Source: JBEKHI01 sp050012355
GTDB lineage: Bacteria > Actinomycetota > Actinomycetes > Streptosporangiales > Streptosporangiaceae
Reading direction: 5' to 3'
NCBI GenBank assembly: GCA_050012355.1
Contig: JBEKHI010000397.1
Span: 1 to 7,523 of the forward strand
Length of the DNA stretch: 7,523 nt
Part shown: positions 1 through 6,646 of the stretch, one piece after another
How the letters are laid out: every line of letters begins with the position of its first letter
Numbering within the stretch: position 1 is the stretch's first letter
The notes under the pieces: generated by a model
The model's database searches: none
Seen by the model: only the letters and a program-made list of their open reading frames with translations
What the model was told of the DNA's origin: nothing
Translations under genes and position numbers: made by a program

Positions 1-1
1 T

Positions 2-6
2 GGAGG
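2..6 (+). promoter_or_regulatory. Shine-Dalgarno site GGAGG for the transglycosylase-like gene
   Basis: GGAGG lies six bases before the GTG at 13. Because an in-frame TAG occupies 10-12, this site fixes the GTG as the start. The promoter lies outside the window. Confidence 0.7.
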
Positions 7-12
7 GCCTAG

Positions 13-1206
13 GTGCCGGTACGGCTCGACGACCCGCGAGGGGGGCCCCGCTCAGGCGGTGACGGGGACGGAAGCGGACCGCAGCGGAACAATAGGGGCA
101 ACCGGGCACCGGACGGGCGGGGCGGCCCGCAGCAGCCTCAGGAACCCTGGCACCCTGGTGCTGCTCGCTATGCCCGTGACCCGCGGCGCGACCAGCCGTC
201 GCTCCGCAGTCCCGCACCGCGCACGCCTGAGTACGAGGCTCCCCAGTACGACAACCGCGAGTACGAGTACGACGACCGCGAGTACGAACCGCAGCCCCGG
301 GGGACCGGTCCTCAGGAGACGCGCCCGCAAGGCGCCCTGCGGGACCGCCCGGAAGTCTCCCGCGAGCCCAGGCCCAGCCGGGCGCCCAGCAGGGCCGGAA
401 AAAGCAAGGCGGACAAGCCCAGGGGCAGCAAGACCAAGGCGAAGATCGGCAAGGTCAAGGCGGGTAAGGTCCGCGGGCTGGACAGCGCCGAGGAGCAAGG
501 GACGCTGGCCGCTAAGACCGCGGCTGGCCCGATCAAGGCGCGCGAGCAGGTCGTCGATACCCGGAGCGGCCGGCGGACAGGTCGCCGTCGTATCAACGTG
601 GTCCCGGCGGTGGCCGTGACATCGGTGGTCGTCGTGCTGATCACGGTGGGGACGGCCGCGTACTACAAGATCGGGCCGGGCGCGCCCAACGGCAGCGGTG
701 CGGCGGCCGCGTTCAACGCGCTCACCAACAGCAAGGCGCTCGGCGCGCTGGAAGCCGAGCGGGAGCAGATCGTGGCGATGAACGCCGCCACGCAGGTGAT
801 GACCACGACCAGCAAGCCGCTGACCGCGTCAGTATCCCAGGCGACGTCGGACAGTGCCGATGAAGCTGCCAATGATGTGGGTGTGGTGGACGCCGCGACT
901 CCGGCCGAGGCACAGGAGATCGCCCAGGAACTGATGCCGAGCTACGGCTTCAGCGTTGCCGACCAGTTCTCCTGCCTGTACGACATCTGGGAGCGGGAGA
1001 GCGGCTGGGAGTGGGACGCGGAGAATACCGCCAGCGCTGCCTACGGCATTCCGCAGTCGCTGCCCGCGTCGAAGATGGCGATGTTCGGTTCTGACTACCT
1101 GACCGACGCCACCACCCAGATCAAGTGGGGCCTGTGGTACATCCAGAACCGCTACGGCACTCCCTGCGCCGCCTGGGACTTCGAGCTGGACAACGGCTTC
1201 TACTGA
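13..1206 (+). CDS. Single-pass membrane protein with extracellular lytic-transglycosylase-like domain
   Basis: The 397-aa product probably acts on peptidoglycan outside the membrane. Residues 1-190 are low-complexity, rich in Pro, Arg, Gly and Gln, with a Tyr/Glu-rich stretch (73-92) and a Lys-rich stretch (129-153), so they look disordered and cytoplasmic. One hydrophobic helix follows an Arg cluster (about 196-217). After an Ala-rich, partly helical linker, residues 296-397 resemble actinobacterial SLT-like transglycosylases: WERESGW (325-331, E329 the likely catalytic acid), AYGIPQSLPASKMA (343-356), the TQIKWGLWYI region and a C-terminal CAAWDF. C321 and C385 could form a disulfide. The GTG start has GGAGG six bases upstream and an in-frame TAG directly before it, so no longer start exists. 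The domain call rests on family motifs I recognise; enzymatic activity is inferred. The gene converges on the next one, and their ends overlap. Confidence 0.85.
   Translation: MPVRLDDPRGGPRSGGDGDGSGPQRNNRGNRAPDGRGGPQQPQEPWHPGAARYARDPRRDQPSLRSPAPRTPEYEAPQYDNREYEYDDREYEPQPRGTGPQETRPQGALRDRPEVSREPRPSRAPSRAGKSKADKPRGSKTKAKIGKVKAGKVRGLDSAEEQGTLAAKTAAGPIKAREQVVDTRSGRRTGRRRINVVPAVAVTSVVVVLITVGTAAYYKIGPGAPNGSGAAAAFNALTNSKALGALEAEREQIVAMNAATQVMTTTSKPLTASVSQATSDSADEAANDVGVVDAATPAEAQEIAQELMPSYGFSVADQFSCLYDIWERESGWEWDAENTASAAYGIPQSLPASKMAMFGSDYLTDATTQIKWGLWYIQNRYGTPCAAWDFELDNGFY
250..291 (+). repeat. 21-bp tandem repeat, two copies, encoding DNREYEY / DDREYEP
   Basis: Two adjacent 21-bp units (250-270 and 271-291) share an identical 13-base core, ACCGCGAGTACGA, at 254-266 and 275-287. 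They encode Tyr/Glu/Asp-rich heptads in the disordered cytoplasmic part of the transglycosylase-like protein. The size keeps the reading frame, so copy number could vary without breaking the gene. Confidence 0.7.
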
Positions 1207-2285
1207 GCCGTCGGCTGCACCGTCAGCGAGCCGCCGTCGGTGGTGACGGTGATCGTCTGGTGCGCGGACGGATCGGTGGGCACCGTCACGCTCGACGGGC
1301 CGCCGCCCGCGTTGGCGGTCACCGCGTAGGGTCCGCCGGGCATCATCAGGGCGGCCGGGCCGTTGTCGGTGCTCACCACGACCATTGAAGGCACCGTGAC
1401 GAACTGCAGCCGCGCCGCGCCCCCGTCGGTGATGGCGTTCACCGAGGACGCGGACACCCCGGTGGCACTGAGCGGCCCGTTGCCGGTGTTCGCGCTGAGC
1501 GTTCCGGTCAGGTCGCGCACGTTGAGTGATCCGCCGTCGGTACTGGCGGTGATCGGCCCGTCGATGTCTACAGCGTTGAGCGGTCCGTTGCCGGTGTCCG
1601 CGTCGAGTTTTCCGGTCAGGTTGAACACCCCCAGTGATCCGCCGTCGGTGCTGGCGGTGACTGGCCCGTCGATGTCGGTGGCGTTGAGCGGCCCGTTGCC
1701 GGTGTCCGCGTTCAGTGATCCGGTCAGCCCCTGCACGCTGAGCGATCCGCCGCCGGTGGTCACGTTGAGCGGTCCGTGGATGTCGGTAGCGGCCACCGGG
1801 CCGTTGCCGGAGTCGATGTAGGCCCCGGGAGTCCCGGTGACGGACACCGAGCCGCCCCCGCTATCCACGGTCACGTTTGTCTTCAACGGCACTACCAGGC
1901 GGACGCTGATCAGCTGGTAGTTGTCCGAGCAGGTCGGGTCACCCACCGTCAGCTCGCCTCCGGACAGCGACCATATCCCGTTGGGGTCGTAGCTTGGGCC
2001 CCACTGCACCCGCGCCGTCACCTCGACGCCGGAAACCGGCGCCGCCACGACCTGGACCGGCGAGTTGCAGCTGTCCACCGAGACGCTGCTAGCCGCCTCG
2101 GTCAGCGTCGCCGTCGAGGCCGGGAACGCAGATGACGTCTGCGACGGCGGCGCATCGATGGCGCGGTGGAAGAGGATCACGCTGCCCGCTGCCATCGAGG
2201 CCATCACGACCACGCCCAGCGAACCCCAGAACACCTGTCCCCGCGCCAGCCGCGTGACGCGCCGCGAGCGGCTCACCCCGCGCAT
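1200..2285 (-). CDS. Membrane-anchored DUF4097-like beta-solenoid (adhesin-like repeat) protein
   Basis: The 361-aa protein has a basic N-terminus and one hydrophobic segment (about 17-40) acting as a signal anchor, so the rest should lie outside the membrane. A Ser/Thr/Ala-rich linker follows, then a globular part with two cysteines (C73, C119) that may pair. Residues 139-355 form a regular right-to-left ladder of short strands with alternating NGPL and GGSL turns, as in DUF4097/toastrack-type domains. Three 36-residue units (159-266) are very regular; later rungs (267-355) are diverged. No catalytic motif is visible, so a binding, sensing or scaffold role is inferred. The ATG at 2283-2285 overlaps the upstream kinase gene by 13 nt, and only a weak GGA precedes it, which suggests translational coupling to the kinase. 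The family call is fairly sure, the function is not. Confidence 0.8.
   Translation of the reverse strand: MRGVSRSRRVTRLARGQVFWGSLGVVVMASMAAGSVILFHRAIDAPPSQTSSAFPASTATLTEAASSVSVDSCNSPVQVVAAPVSGVEVTARVQWGPSYDPNGIWSLSGGELTVGDPTCSDNYQLISVRLVVPLKTNVTVDSGGGSVSVTGTPGAYIDSGNGPVAATDIHGPLNVTTGGGSLSVQGLTGSLNADTGNGPLNATDIDGPVTASTDGGSLGVFNLTGKLDADTGNGPLNAVDIDGPITASTDGGSLNVRDLTGTLSANTGNGPLSATGVSASSVNAITDGGAARLQFVTVPSMVVVSTDNGPAALMMPGGPYAVTANAGGGPSSVTVPTDPSAHQTITVTTDGGSLTVQPTAQ
1488..1811 (-). repeat. Three tandem 108-bp coding repeats of the beta-solenoid
   Basis: Units at 1704-1811, 1596-1703 and 1488-1595 each encode 36 residues (159-194, 195-230, 231-266 of the solenoid protein). Units two and three match at 28 of 36 residues by eye. 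Each unit divides into two 18-residue halves, one starting TGNGPL and the other TDGGSL. The fixed 108-bp length keeps the frame. Confidence 0.85.
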
Positions 2286-3493
2286 GGCAGGTCCACACTC
2301 AGCATGGTCGGTCCTCCGATTGGGCTGGATACCTCGAACGTCCCGTCTACCGAGGCCGCGCGGCGGGCCAGCCCGGCCAGCCCGGTTCCCCGTGACGGGT
2401 CGGCGCCGCCCGCGCCGTCGTCGGTGACGATGACGTGCAGCCGGTCCCCTGACCGCTGCACGAACACGGAAGCGGCGGTAGCCGACGCGTGTTTCACGAT
2501 GTTGCTGAGTCCCTCCGACACGACGAAGTACGCCACCGCCTCGATCACCGGCGCCGGGCGCCGTGGCAGATCCACCGACAGCGTCACCGGGATCGGCATC
2601 CGGGCCGCGATACCGGACAGCGCCGCGTCCAGGCCGCGGTCCTCAAGCACGGCCGGGTGCAGCCCGCGGATCAGGTCGCGCAGCTCGGTAAGCGCCGCCT
2701 TGGCTTCCTCGTGCGCCTCCGCGATCGCCAGCCGTGCGTCCTGTTCCGAAGTCACCTGCACCCTGGCCAGTCCGAGGTTCATCGCCAGCGATACGAGCCG
2801 CTGCTGGGTGCCGTCGTGCAGGTCGCGCTCCAGCCGCCGCCGTTCGGCGTCAGCCGCGTCCACCACCCCGGCCCGGGTCGCCGATAGCTGTTCCACCCGC
2901 TCTTCGAGCTCCTCGGCTCGGCTCGGCCCGAGCAGCGACCGGGACATCCGCACGTCGAGTGCCCTGACCCCGGCCGTCATCCACGGCGCCGCCAGCAGCA
3001 GCAACGCCCCGCCGAGGGTCACGGCCACGTCCACCGGGACCTTCCCGTGCATCCCGGCGTTCAGCCCTGATCCGGTCGGCGCGGTCCACGCCCAGGTGTA
3101 GAGCAGTGTGAACATCGCACCGAAGATCCAGAACCCGGCCGCGATGGCCGCCGCCGCGGCCAGCACCGGCCCAGCGATCAGGTGGTAACCCACCTGGCGG
3201 AGGTACCGCCGCACCCGGTCAAGAAAGATCTGCCGGTCCATCAGCAGTGAGCGAGGCACCGGTAGCTGCCGCGGGATATCGACCGACGCGGTGCACCGCA
3301 GCCGGTACCGCTGCAGCGCGCTGAGCAGCGGCGTGATCAGCAGCACGAGGACGATCACCCAGAAGGCGAGCAGGCCCTGGTGCCTGGCGGTAGCCGCGGC
3401 GATCACCGCGGCACCCGGCGCGGCCAGCACGGGGATACCAGCGGCCAGGTAGGTCATCCGGCCCCACTCCCGTGGTGACCAAGGTTTACGCAT
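2273..3493 (-). CDS. Sensor histidine kinase, NarL/LiaS-type (HisKA_3 + HATPase_c)
   Basis: The 406-aa membrane kinase should phosphorylate the response regulator at 6647-7303. Four hydrophobic segments (about 15-37, 41-60, 107-133, 154-173) form the input region with little extracytoplasmic sequence, so it probably senses within the membrane or through a partner. A coiled-coil-like linker (190-220) leads to the HisKA_3 motif ERDLHDGTQQRL with H226 as phosphoacceptor. The ATPase domain has an N-box (EGLSNIVKHA, 327-336), a G1 box (DDGAGG, 358-363) and a G2 box (GTGLAGLARR, 369-378). The frame stays open up to 3643, but that would run through the divergent promoter region and give an un-kinase-like N-terminus. 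I chose the ATG at 3493, preceded by GGTGAGG at short spacing. The ATG at 3457, with GGGAG nine bases upstream, is a good alternative. It is the first gene of the minus-strand pair. Confidence 0.9.
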   Translation of the reverse strand: MRKPWSPREWGRMTYLAAGIPVLAAPGAAVIAAATARHQGLLAFWVIVLVLLITPLLSALQRYRLRCTASVDIPRQLPVPRSLLMDRQIFLDRVRRYLRQVGYHLIAGPVLAAAAAIAAGFWIFGAMFTLLYTWAWTAPTGSGLNAGMHGKVPVDVAVTLGGALLLLAAPWMTAGVRALDVRMSRSLLGPSRAEELEERVEQLSATRAGVVDAADAERRRLERDLHDGTQQRLVSLAMNLGLARVQVTSEQDARLAIAEAHEEAKAALTELRDLIRGLHPAVLEDRGLDAALSGIAARMPIPVTLSVDLPRRPAPVIEAVAYFVVSEGLSNIVKHASATAASVFVQRSGDRLHVIVTDDGAGGADPSRGTGLAGLARRAASVDGTFEVSSPIGGPTMLSVDLPCAG

Positions 3494-3602
3494 GCCCTCA
3501 CCGTATGCCGGCGACCGGCGGCCGCACACTGGAGCTAGGTTCACCATAAAGACGGCATCACGGGCTACTGCCCGGACGCCGCTATCCCGCCACCCTGTTT
3601 TC
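3494..3602. promoter_or_regulatory. Divergent intergenic region with candidate promoters and small inverted repeats
   Basis: This 109-bp region separates the kinase and ABC gene starts, so both units should be transcribed from it. Visible elements are a GCCGG-CGA-CCGGC inverted repeat (3507-3519) in the kinase leader, a CGGGC-TACT-GCCCG inverted repeat (3561-3574) nearer the ABC gene, and two TANNNT hexamers: TAGGTT on plus (3536-3541) and TATGGT on minus (3543-3548). Neither hexamer has a good -35 partner. The function of the region is a strong inference from gene orientation; the individual boxes are weak. Confidence 0.55.
3561..3574. repeat. Perfect 5-bp inverted repeat CGGGC-TACT-GCCCG, possible operator
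   Basis: The arms are perfectly complementary around a 4-base spacer, 28 bases before the ABC gene start. NarL/LuxR-type regulators often bind short dyads in the promoters of their own operons, so this is a candidate site for the regulator encoded here. In a sequence this GC-rich, a 5-bp dyad may be chance. Confidence 0.3.
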
Positions 3603-4292
3603 ATGATTAGCCATAACGACGCGCTCCATGTGGACGCGGTCACTAAGACCTACCAGCAGGGCACCCCGCCCGCGCTGGCTGATGTATTTCTCAGCGTGGC
3701 GGCCGGCGAGGTCGTCGCGATCATGGGTCCCTCCGGCAGCGGCAAGTCCACGCTGCTGAACCTGATCGCCGGGCTCGACAAACCCACCGAGGGTACGGTC
3801 ACCGTGGCCGGAGAGCGGATCGACCGGCTGGGCGAGACCGCGCTCGCCCGGTTCCGTGCCCGGCACGTGGGGATCGTGTTCCAGTTCTTCAACCTGCTCG
3901 ATGACCTCACAGTCGAGGACAATGTGCTGCTGCCCGCTCAGCTCGCCGGGGCCTCACGGAGGCAGGCCCGGGCGCGGGCGGGGGAACTGCTCGAGCGGAT
4001 GGGGATCGCCGGGCACAAGAATGACTACCCGGCCAGGATGTCCGGCGGGCAACGGCAGCGGGTGGCGATCGCCCGGGCACTGGTGAACTCACCGGAACTG
4101 CTGCTGGCCGACGAGCCGACCGGGGCGCTGGACACCGGCACCGGACACGAGATCGGGGAGCTGCTGAGCGAGCTGAACGCCGGGGGCCAGACCCTCGTGC
4201 TGGTCACCCACGATCCGGCGCTGGCCCGCCGGTTCGGGGCGCGCACCATCCAGCTGGTGGATGGCCACGTCGTTCAGGGGGTCCCAGCATGA
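3603..4292 (+). CDS. ABC transporter ATP-binding protein, MacB/LolD family
   Basis: The 229-aa nucleotide-binding subunit should power the FtsX-type permease encoded next. All ATPase motifs are intact: Walker A GPSGSGKST (42-50), Q-loop Q94 in VFQFFNLL, signature MSGGQRQRV (146-154), Walker B LLLADE (166-171), D-loop GALD (174-177) and switch H203 in VTHD. Length and the TYQQG, FQFFNLLDDLTVEDNV and DEPTGALD segments are typical of MacB/LolD ATPases. The frame is open from 3492, but the family N-terminus starts with MISHNDALHV, so I place the start at ATG 3603. No Shine-Dalgarno sequence is visible before it, so leaderless translation, common in actinobacteria, is plausible. Its TGA overlaps the permease ATG as ATGA, implying one operon and coupled translation. 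Confidence 0.93.
   Translation: MISHNDALHVDAVTKTYQQGTPPALADVFLSVAAGEVVAIMGPSGSGKSTLLNLIAGLDKPTEGTVTVAGERIDRLGETALARFRARHVGIVFQFFNLLDDLTVEDNVLLPAQLAGASRRQARARAGELLERMGIAGHKNDYPARMSGGQRQRVAIARALVNSPELLLADEPTGALDTGTGHEIGELLSELNAGGQTLVLVTHDPALARRFGARTIQLVDGHVVQGVPA
4276..4281 (+). promoter_or_regulatory. Ribosome binding site AGGGGG before the permease
   Basis: AGGGGG ends seven bases before the ATG at 4289, inside the last codons of the ATPase gene. It supports the overlapping ATGA start rather than a later one. Confidence 0.6.
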
Positions 4293-6643
4293 GCGGTTTC
4301 GGCGCGGTCCGCACCGCCAGCCGCGGCGCTGGACGGCGGAAGATCCAGACGTTTGTGATCGCCGCGGTGCTGGCCGTCTCGGTGGCCTCCGCCACCCTCG
4401 GGTTGGCGCTGCTCGCGCTCAGCAACTCCCCGTTCAACCACTCGTTCGCCGCGCAGCGCGGTGCCGACGTGACCCTCACCGTGAATGGTGGGCACGCGAG
4501 CGCCGCGCAGCTCGCGGCGACCGGCCACGTGGCCGGGGTGACGGCGATGGCCGGCCCGTTCCCGCAGGTCGACGTGCAGGAACAGTTCCAGGGCCAGCCT
4601 TTCGGCCCGATGGTCCTCGTCGGGCGCGGCGACGCCGGCGGCCCGGTCGATGACGTGTCGCTGAGCTCCGGTCACTGGCCGGCCGGTCCTGGCCAGGTCG
4701 TGCTGGACCAGGCAGGTAACTGCAACCAGTGCGGCGGGCCCGGCGTCGGCAGCAAGATCACGGTGACGACCAGCGGCCTGCACACTCGCAGCACCACGCT
4801 CACCGTCGTGGGCCTGGCCACCTCGATCACCGACACGGCCGACGCGTGGGTCACCCCGGCCCAGGCCACCGCGCTCGGGTCCGGCGGCACCGCTCAGCTG
4901 CTCTACCGGTTCACCTCCGCCAGCACCAACGCCGAGATCAACGCCGACGTCGCCGCGCTAGTAAAGACGCTGCCCGCCGGGACGTATGAGGGCGCTGGCA
5001 ACTGGCTGAGCGCGCAGGCGCAGTCGCAGAGCAACGGCTCGGTCATGGAACCGTTCGTGGTGGCGTTCGCGGTGATCGGCATGGCGATGGCGGTGCTGAT
5101 CGTCGGGAACGTGGTCAGCGGCGCGGTCGTCGCCGGCTACCACCGGATCGGCGTCCTGAAGTCCATCGGACTCACCCCCGCACAGGTCGCTGTGGTGTAC
5201 CTCCGCCGGATCGGCTGGCCGGCGCTGGCCGGCTGTGTCCTCGGCGTGGTCGGCGGCAACCTGCTCGCCCTCCCGGTGCTCGGAAAGGAGTCGAACGCCT
5301 ACGGTGTCGCCCAGCAGACGGTCCCGGTGTGGGTGTCGGTGATCGCGCCCTGCGCGCTGCTGGCGGTGACCCTGCTGGCCGCGCTCGGCCCGGCGGTGCG
5401 CGCGGGCCGGCTGTCAGCGACCCAGGCGATCGCCGCGGGCCGGGCACCCCGCGCGGGCAAGGGCTACGCGGCCCACCGGCTGGCCGCGCGGCTGCGGCTG
5501 CCCCGCCCGGTCGGGCTCGGGCTGGCGGCGCCGTTCGCCCGCCCGGCCCGGACACTGGTATCCCTGGCGGCGATCGCGTTCGGCGCTACCGCGGTGATCT
5601 TCGCGTTCGCGCTGTCCGCCTCGCTGGGCCGGGCGGCCAGCGCCCAGCAACTGTCCGCCACCGCCCCGGTGCGCATCGAGATGGGCGGCCCGGGCAGTGG
5701 CCCCGGACCGAACCAGGGCCCGAGTGCCAGTCAGGACGCCGCGGTGACCAGGGTGCTCAACGCGCAGCCGGGCACCGCGCACGAGACCGCCAGGTACGGC
5801 GACCAAGTGGAGGTCCCCGGGGTATCCGGCGGCGCCTTCGCCACGGCCTTCAACGGCGACTCATCCTGGACCGGGTACGCGCTGATCGCTGGCCACTGGT
5901 ACGACAGCACGGGCCAGATCGATGTGAACACGTCGTTTCTCAATGCCAGCGGGCTGTCGGTCGGCGATACCGCGGAAGTCAACACGGGCACCGCGCAGGT
6001 CAGGGTGCTGATCGCGGGCGAGGTCTTCCATCCATCCAGCCAGCCGGAGATCTTCGGTAGCACGCAGACGCTGCCCGGACTGGCCAGCTCAGACAACCTG
6101 GAGGACTACCTGGTCGGGCTGCGGCCGGGCACGAACGTCGCGTCGTACATCGACGGGGTGAACGCCGCGCTTGGCGACAAGAGCCCGTGGATCGCCGTGA
6201 CGCCGCAGGGCGGCCAGTTCTACCAGATCGCCACCGCACTGATCGGCCTGCTGGCGGTGATGGTCGCGATCGCGGCGGGCCTCGGGGTGCTGAACACGGT
6301 GCTGATGACCACCAGGGACCGAGTGCACGACCTGGGGATCTACAAGGCACTGGGGATGTGTCCCGCGCAGACGATCACGATGGTGATCTGCTGGATCGTC
6401 GGCCCGGCGATACTGGCGTCGGCGATCGCCGTGCCTGCCGCCATCGTGCTGAACTCGGCAACCCTGCGGGCCATGGCGGGCACCGCGCACACCGGCATCC
6501 CGGCCAGTTTCACCGACGTCTTCAGCGCCCTGCGGCTGATACTCGAGCCACTGGCGGCGCTGGGCATCGCGGTCCTCGGCGCGCTGCTCCCCGCCACCTG
6601 GGCGGCTCGCGCCAGGCCAGCGGTGGCGCTGCGTGCGGAGTAG
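4289..6643 (+). CDS. FtsX-type ABC transporter permease with two extracytoplasmic domains
   Basis: The 784-aa permease pairs with the preceding ATPase. It contains two copies of a TM / large outside domain / three-TM module. The first has a helix at about 20-44, an outside domain at about 48-253 and helices near 255-283, 309-332 and 346-370. The second has a helix at about 422-446, an outside domain at 448-645 and helices near 646-674, 694-721 and 749-771. Each module has the FtsX cytoplasmic coupling motif: HRIGVLKSIGLTPAQV (285-300) and HDLGIYKALGMCPAQT (680-695). This matches type VII (MacB/LolCDE-like) exporters, which act on substrates in the membrane or periplasm-like space. Because both halves are fused, one chain may form the whole transmembrane unit. 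The substrate is unknown; envelope lipid, lipoprotein, peptide or antibiotic are all possible. Oddities are a CNQC motif in the first outside domain and a Gly/Pro linker at 466-482 in the second. The regulator follows after three bases. Confidence 0.92.
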   Translation: MSGFGAVRTASRGAGRRKIQTFVIAAVLAVSVASATLGLALLALSNSPFNHSFAAQRGADVTLTVNGGHASAAQLAATGHVAGVTAMAGPFPQVDVQEQFQGQPFGPMVLVGRGDAGGPVDDVSLSSGHWPAGPGQVVLDQAGNCNQCGGPGVGSKITVTTSGLHTRSTTLTVVGLATSITDTADAWVTPAQATALGSGGTAQLLYRFTSASTNAEINADVAALVKTLPAGTYEGAGNWLSAQAQSQSNGSVMEPFVVAFAVIGMAMAVLIVGNVVSGAVVAGYHRIGVLKSIGLTPAQVAVVYLRRIGWPALAGCVLGVVGGNLLALPVLGKESNAYGVAQQTVPVWVSVIAPCALLAVTLLAALGPAVRAGRLSATQAIAAGRAPRAGKGYAAHRLAARLRLPRPVGLGLAAPFARPARTLVSLAAIAFGATAVIFAFALSASLGRAASAQQLSATAPVRIEMGGPGSGPGPNQGPSASQDAAVTRVLNAQPGTAHETARYGDQVEVPGVSGGAFATAFNGDSSWTGYALIAGHWYDSTGQIDVNTSFLNASGLSVGDTAEVNTGTAQVRVLIAGEVFHPSSQPEIFGSTQTLPGLASSDNLEDYLVGLRPGTNVASYIDGVNAALGDKSPWIAVTPQGGQFYQIATALIGLLAVMVAIAAGLGVLNTVLMTTRDRVHDLGIYKALGMCPAQTITMVICWIVGPAILASAIAVPAAIVLNSATLRAMAGTAHTGIPASFTDVFSALRLILEPLAALGIAVLGALLPATWAARARPAVALRAE
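6637..6640 (+). promoter_or_regulatory. Shine-Dalgarno GGAG before the response regulator
   Basis: GGAG lies at the end of the permease gene, six bases before the GTG at 6647. Spacing to the alternative GTG at 6653 would be twelve bases, so it favours 6647. Confidence 0.55.
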
Positions 6644-6646
6644 CGT

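Noticed and set aside
1488..1811. Regular spaced repeats that could suggest a CRISPR array or satellite
   Set aside because: The repeats are contiguous, diverged and in frame with a protein whose residues match; there are no unique spacers between identical short repeats.
1363..1821. An open plus-strand frame with repeated SGPLPV / SDPPSVLAV segments
   Set aside because: It is the antisense image of the 108-bp solenoid repeats. A repeat length divisible by three keeps the frame open without coding.
2166..3101. A 311-codon open frame on plus, antisense to the kinase gene
   Set aside because: It is rich in Ser, Arg and Pro with no domain, and it lies opposite an intact kinase with all motifs. 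Long antisense frames are expected in DNA with this GC content.
3492..3602. Upstream extension of the ABC ATPase frame by 37 codons
   Set aside because: The extra residues are basic and unlike any ATPase N-terminus, and they would overlap the kinase start codon.
3494..3643. Upstream extension of the kinase frame by 50 codons
   Set aside because: It would cross the divergent promoter region and overlap the ABC gene start, and the extra residues do not resemble a kinase N-terminus.
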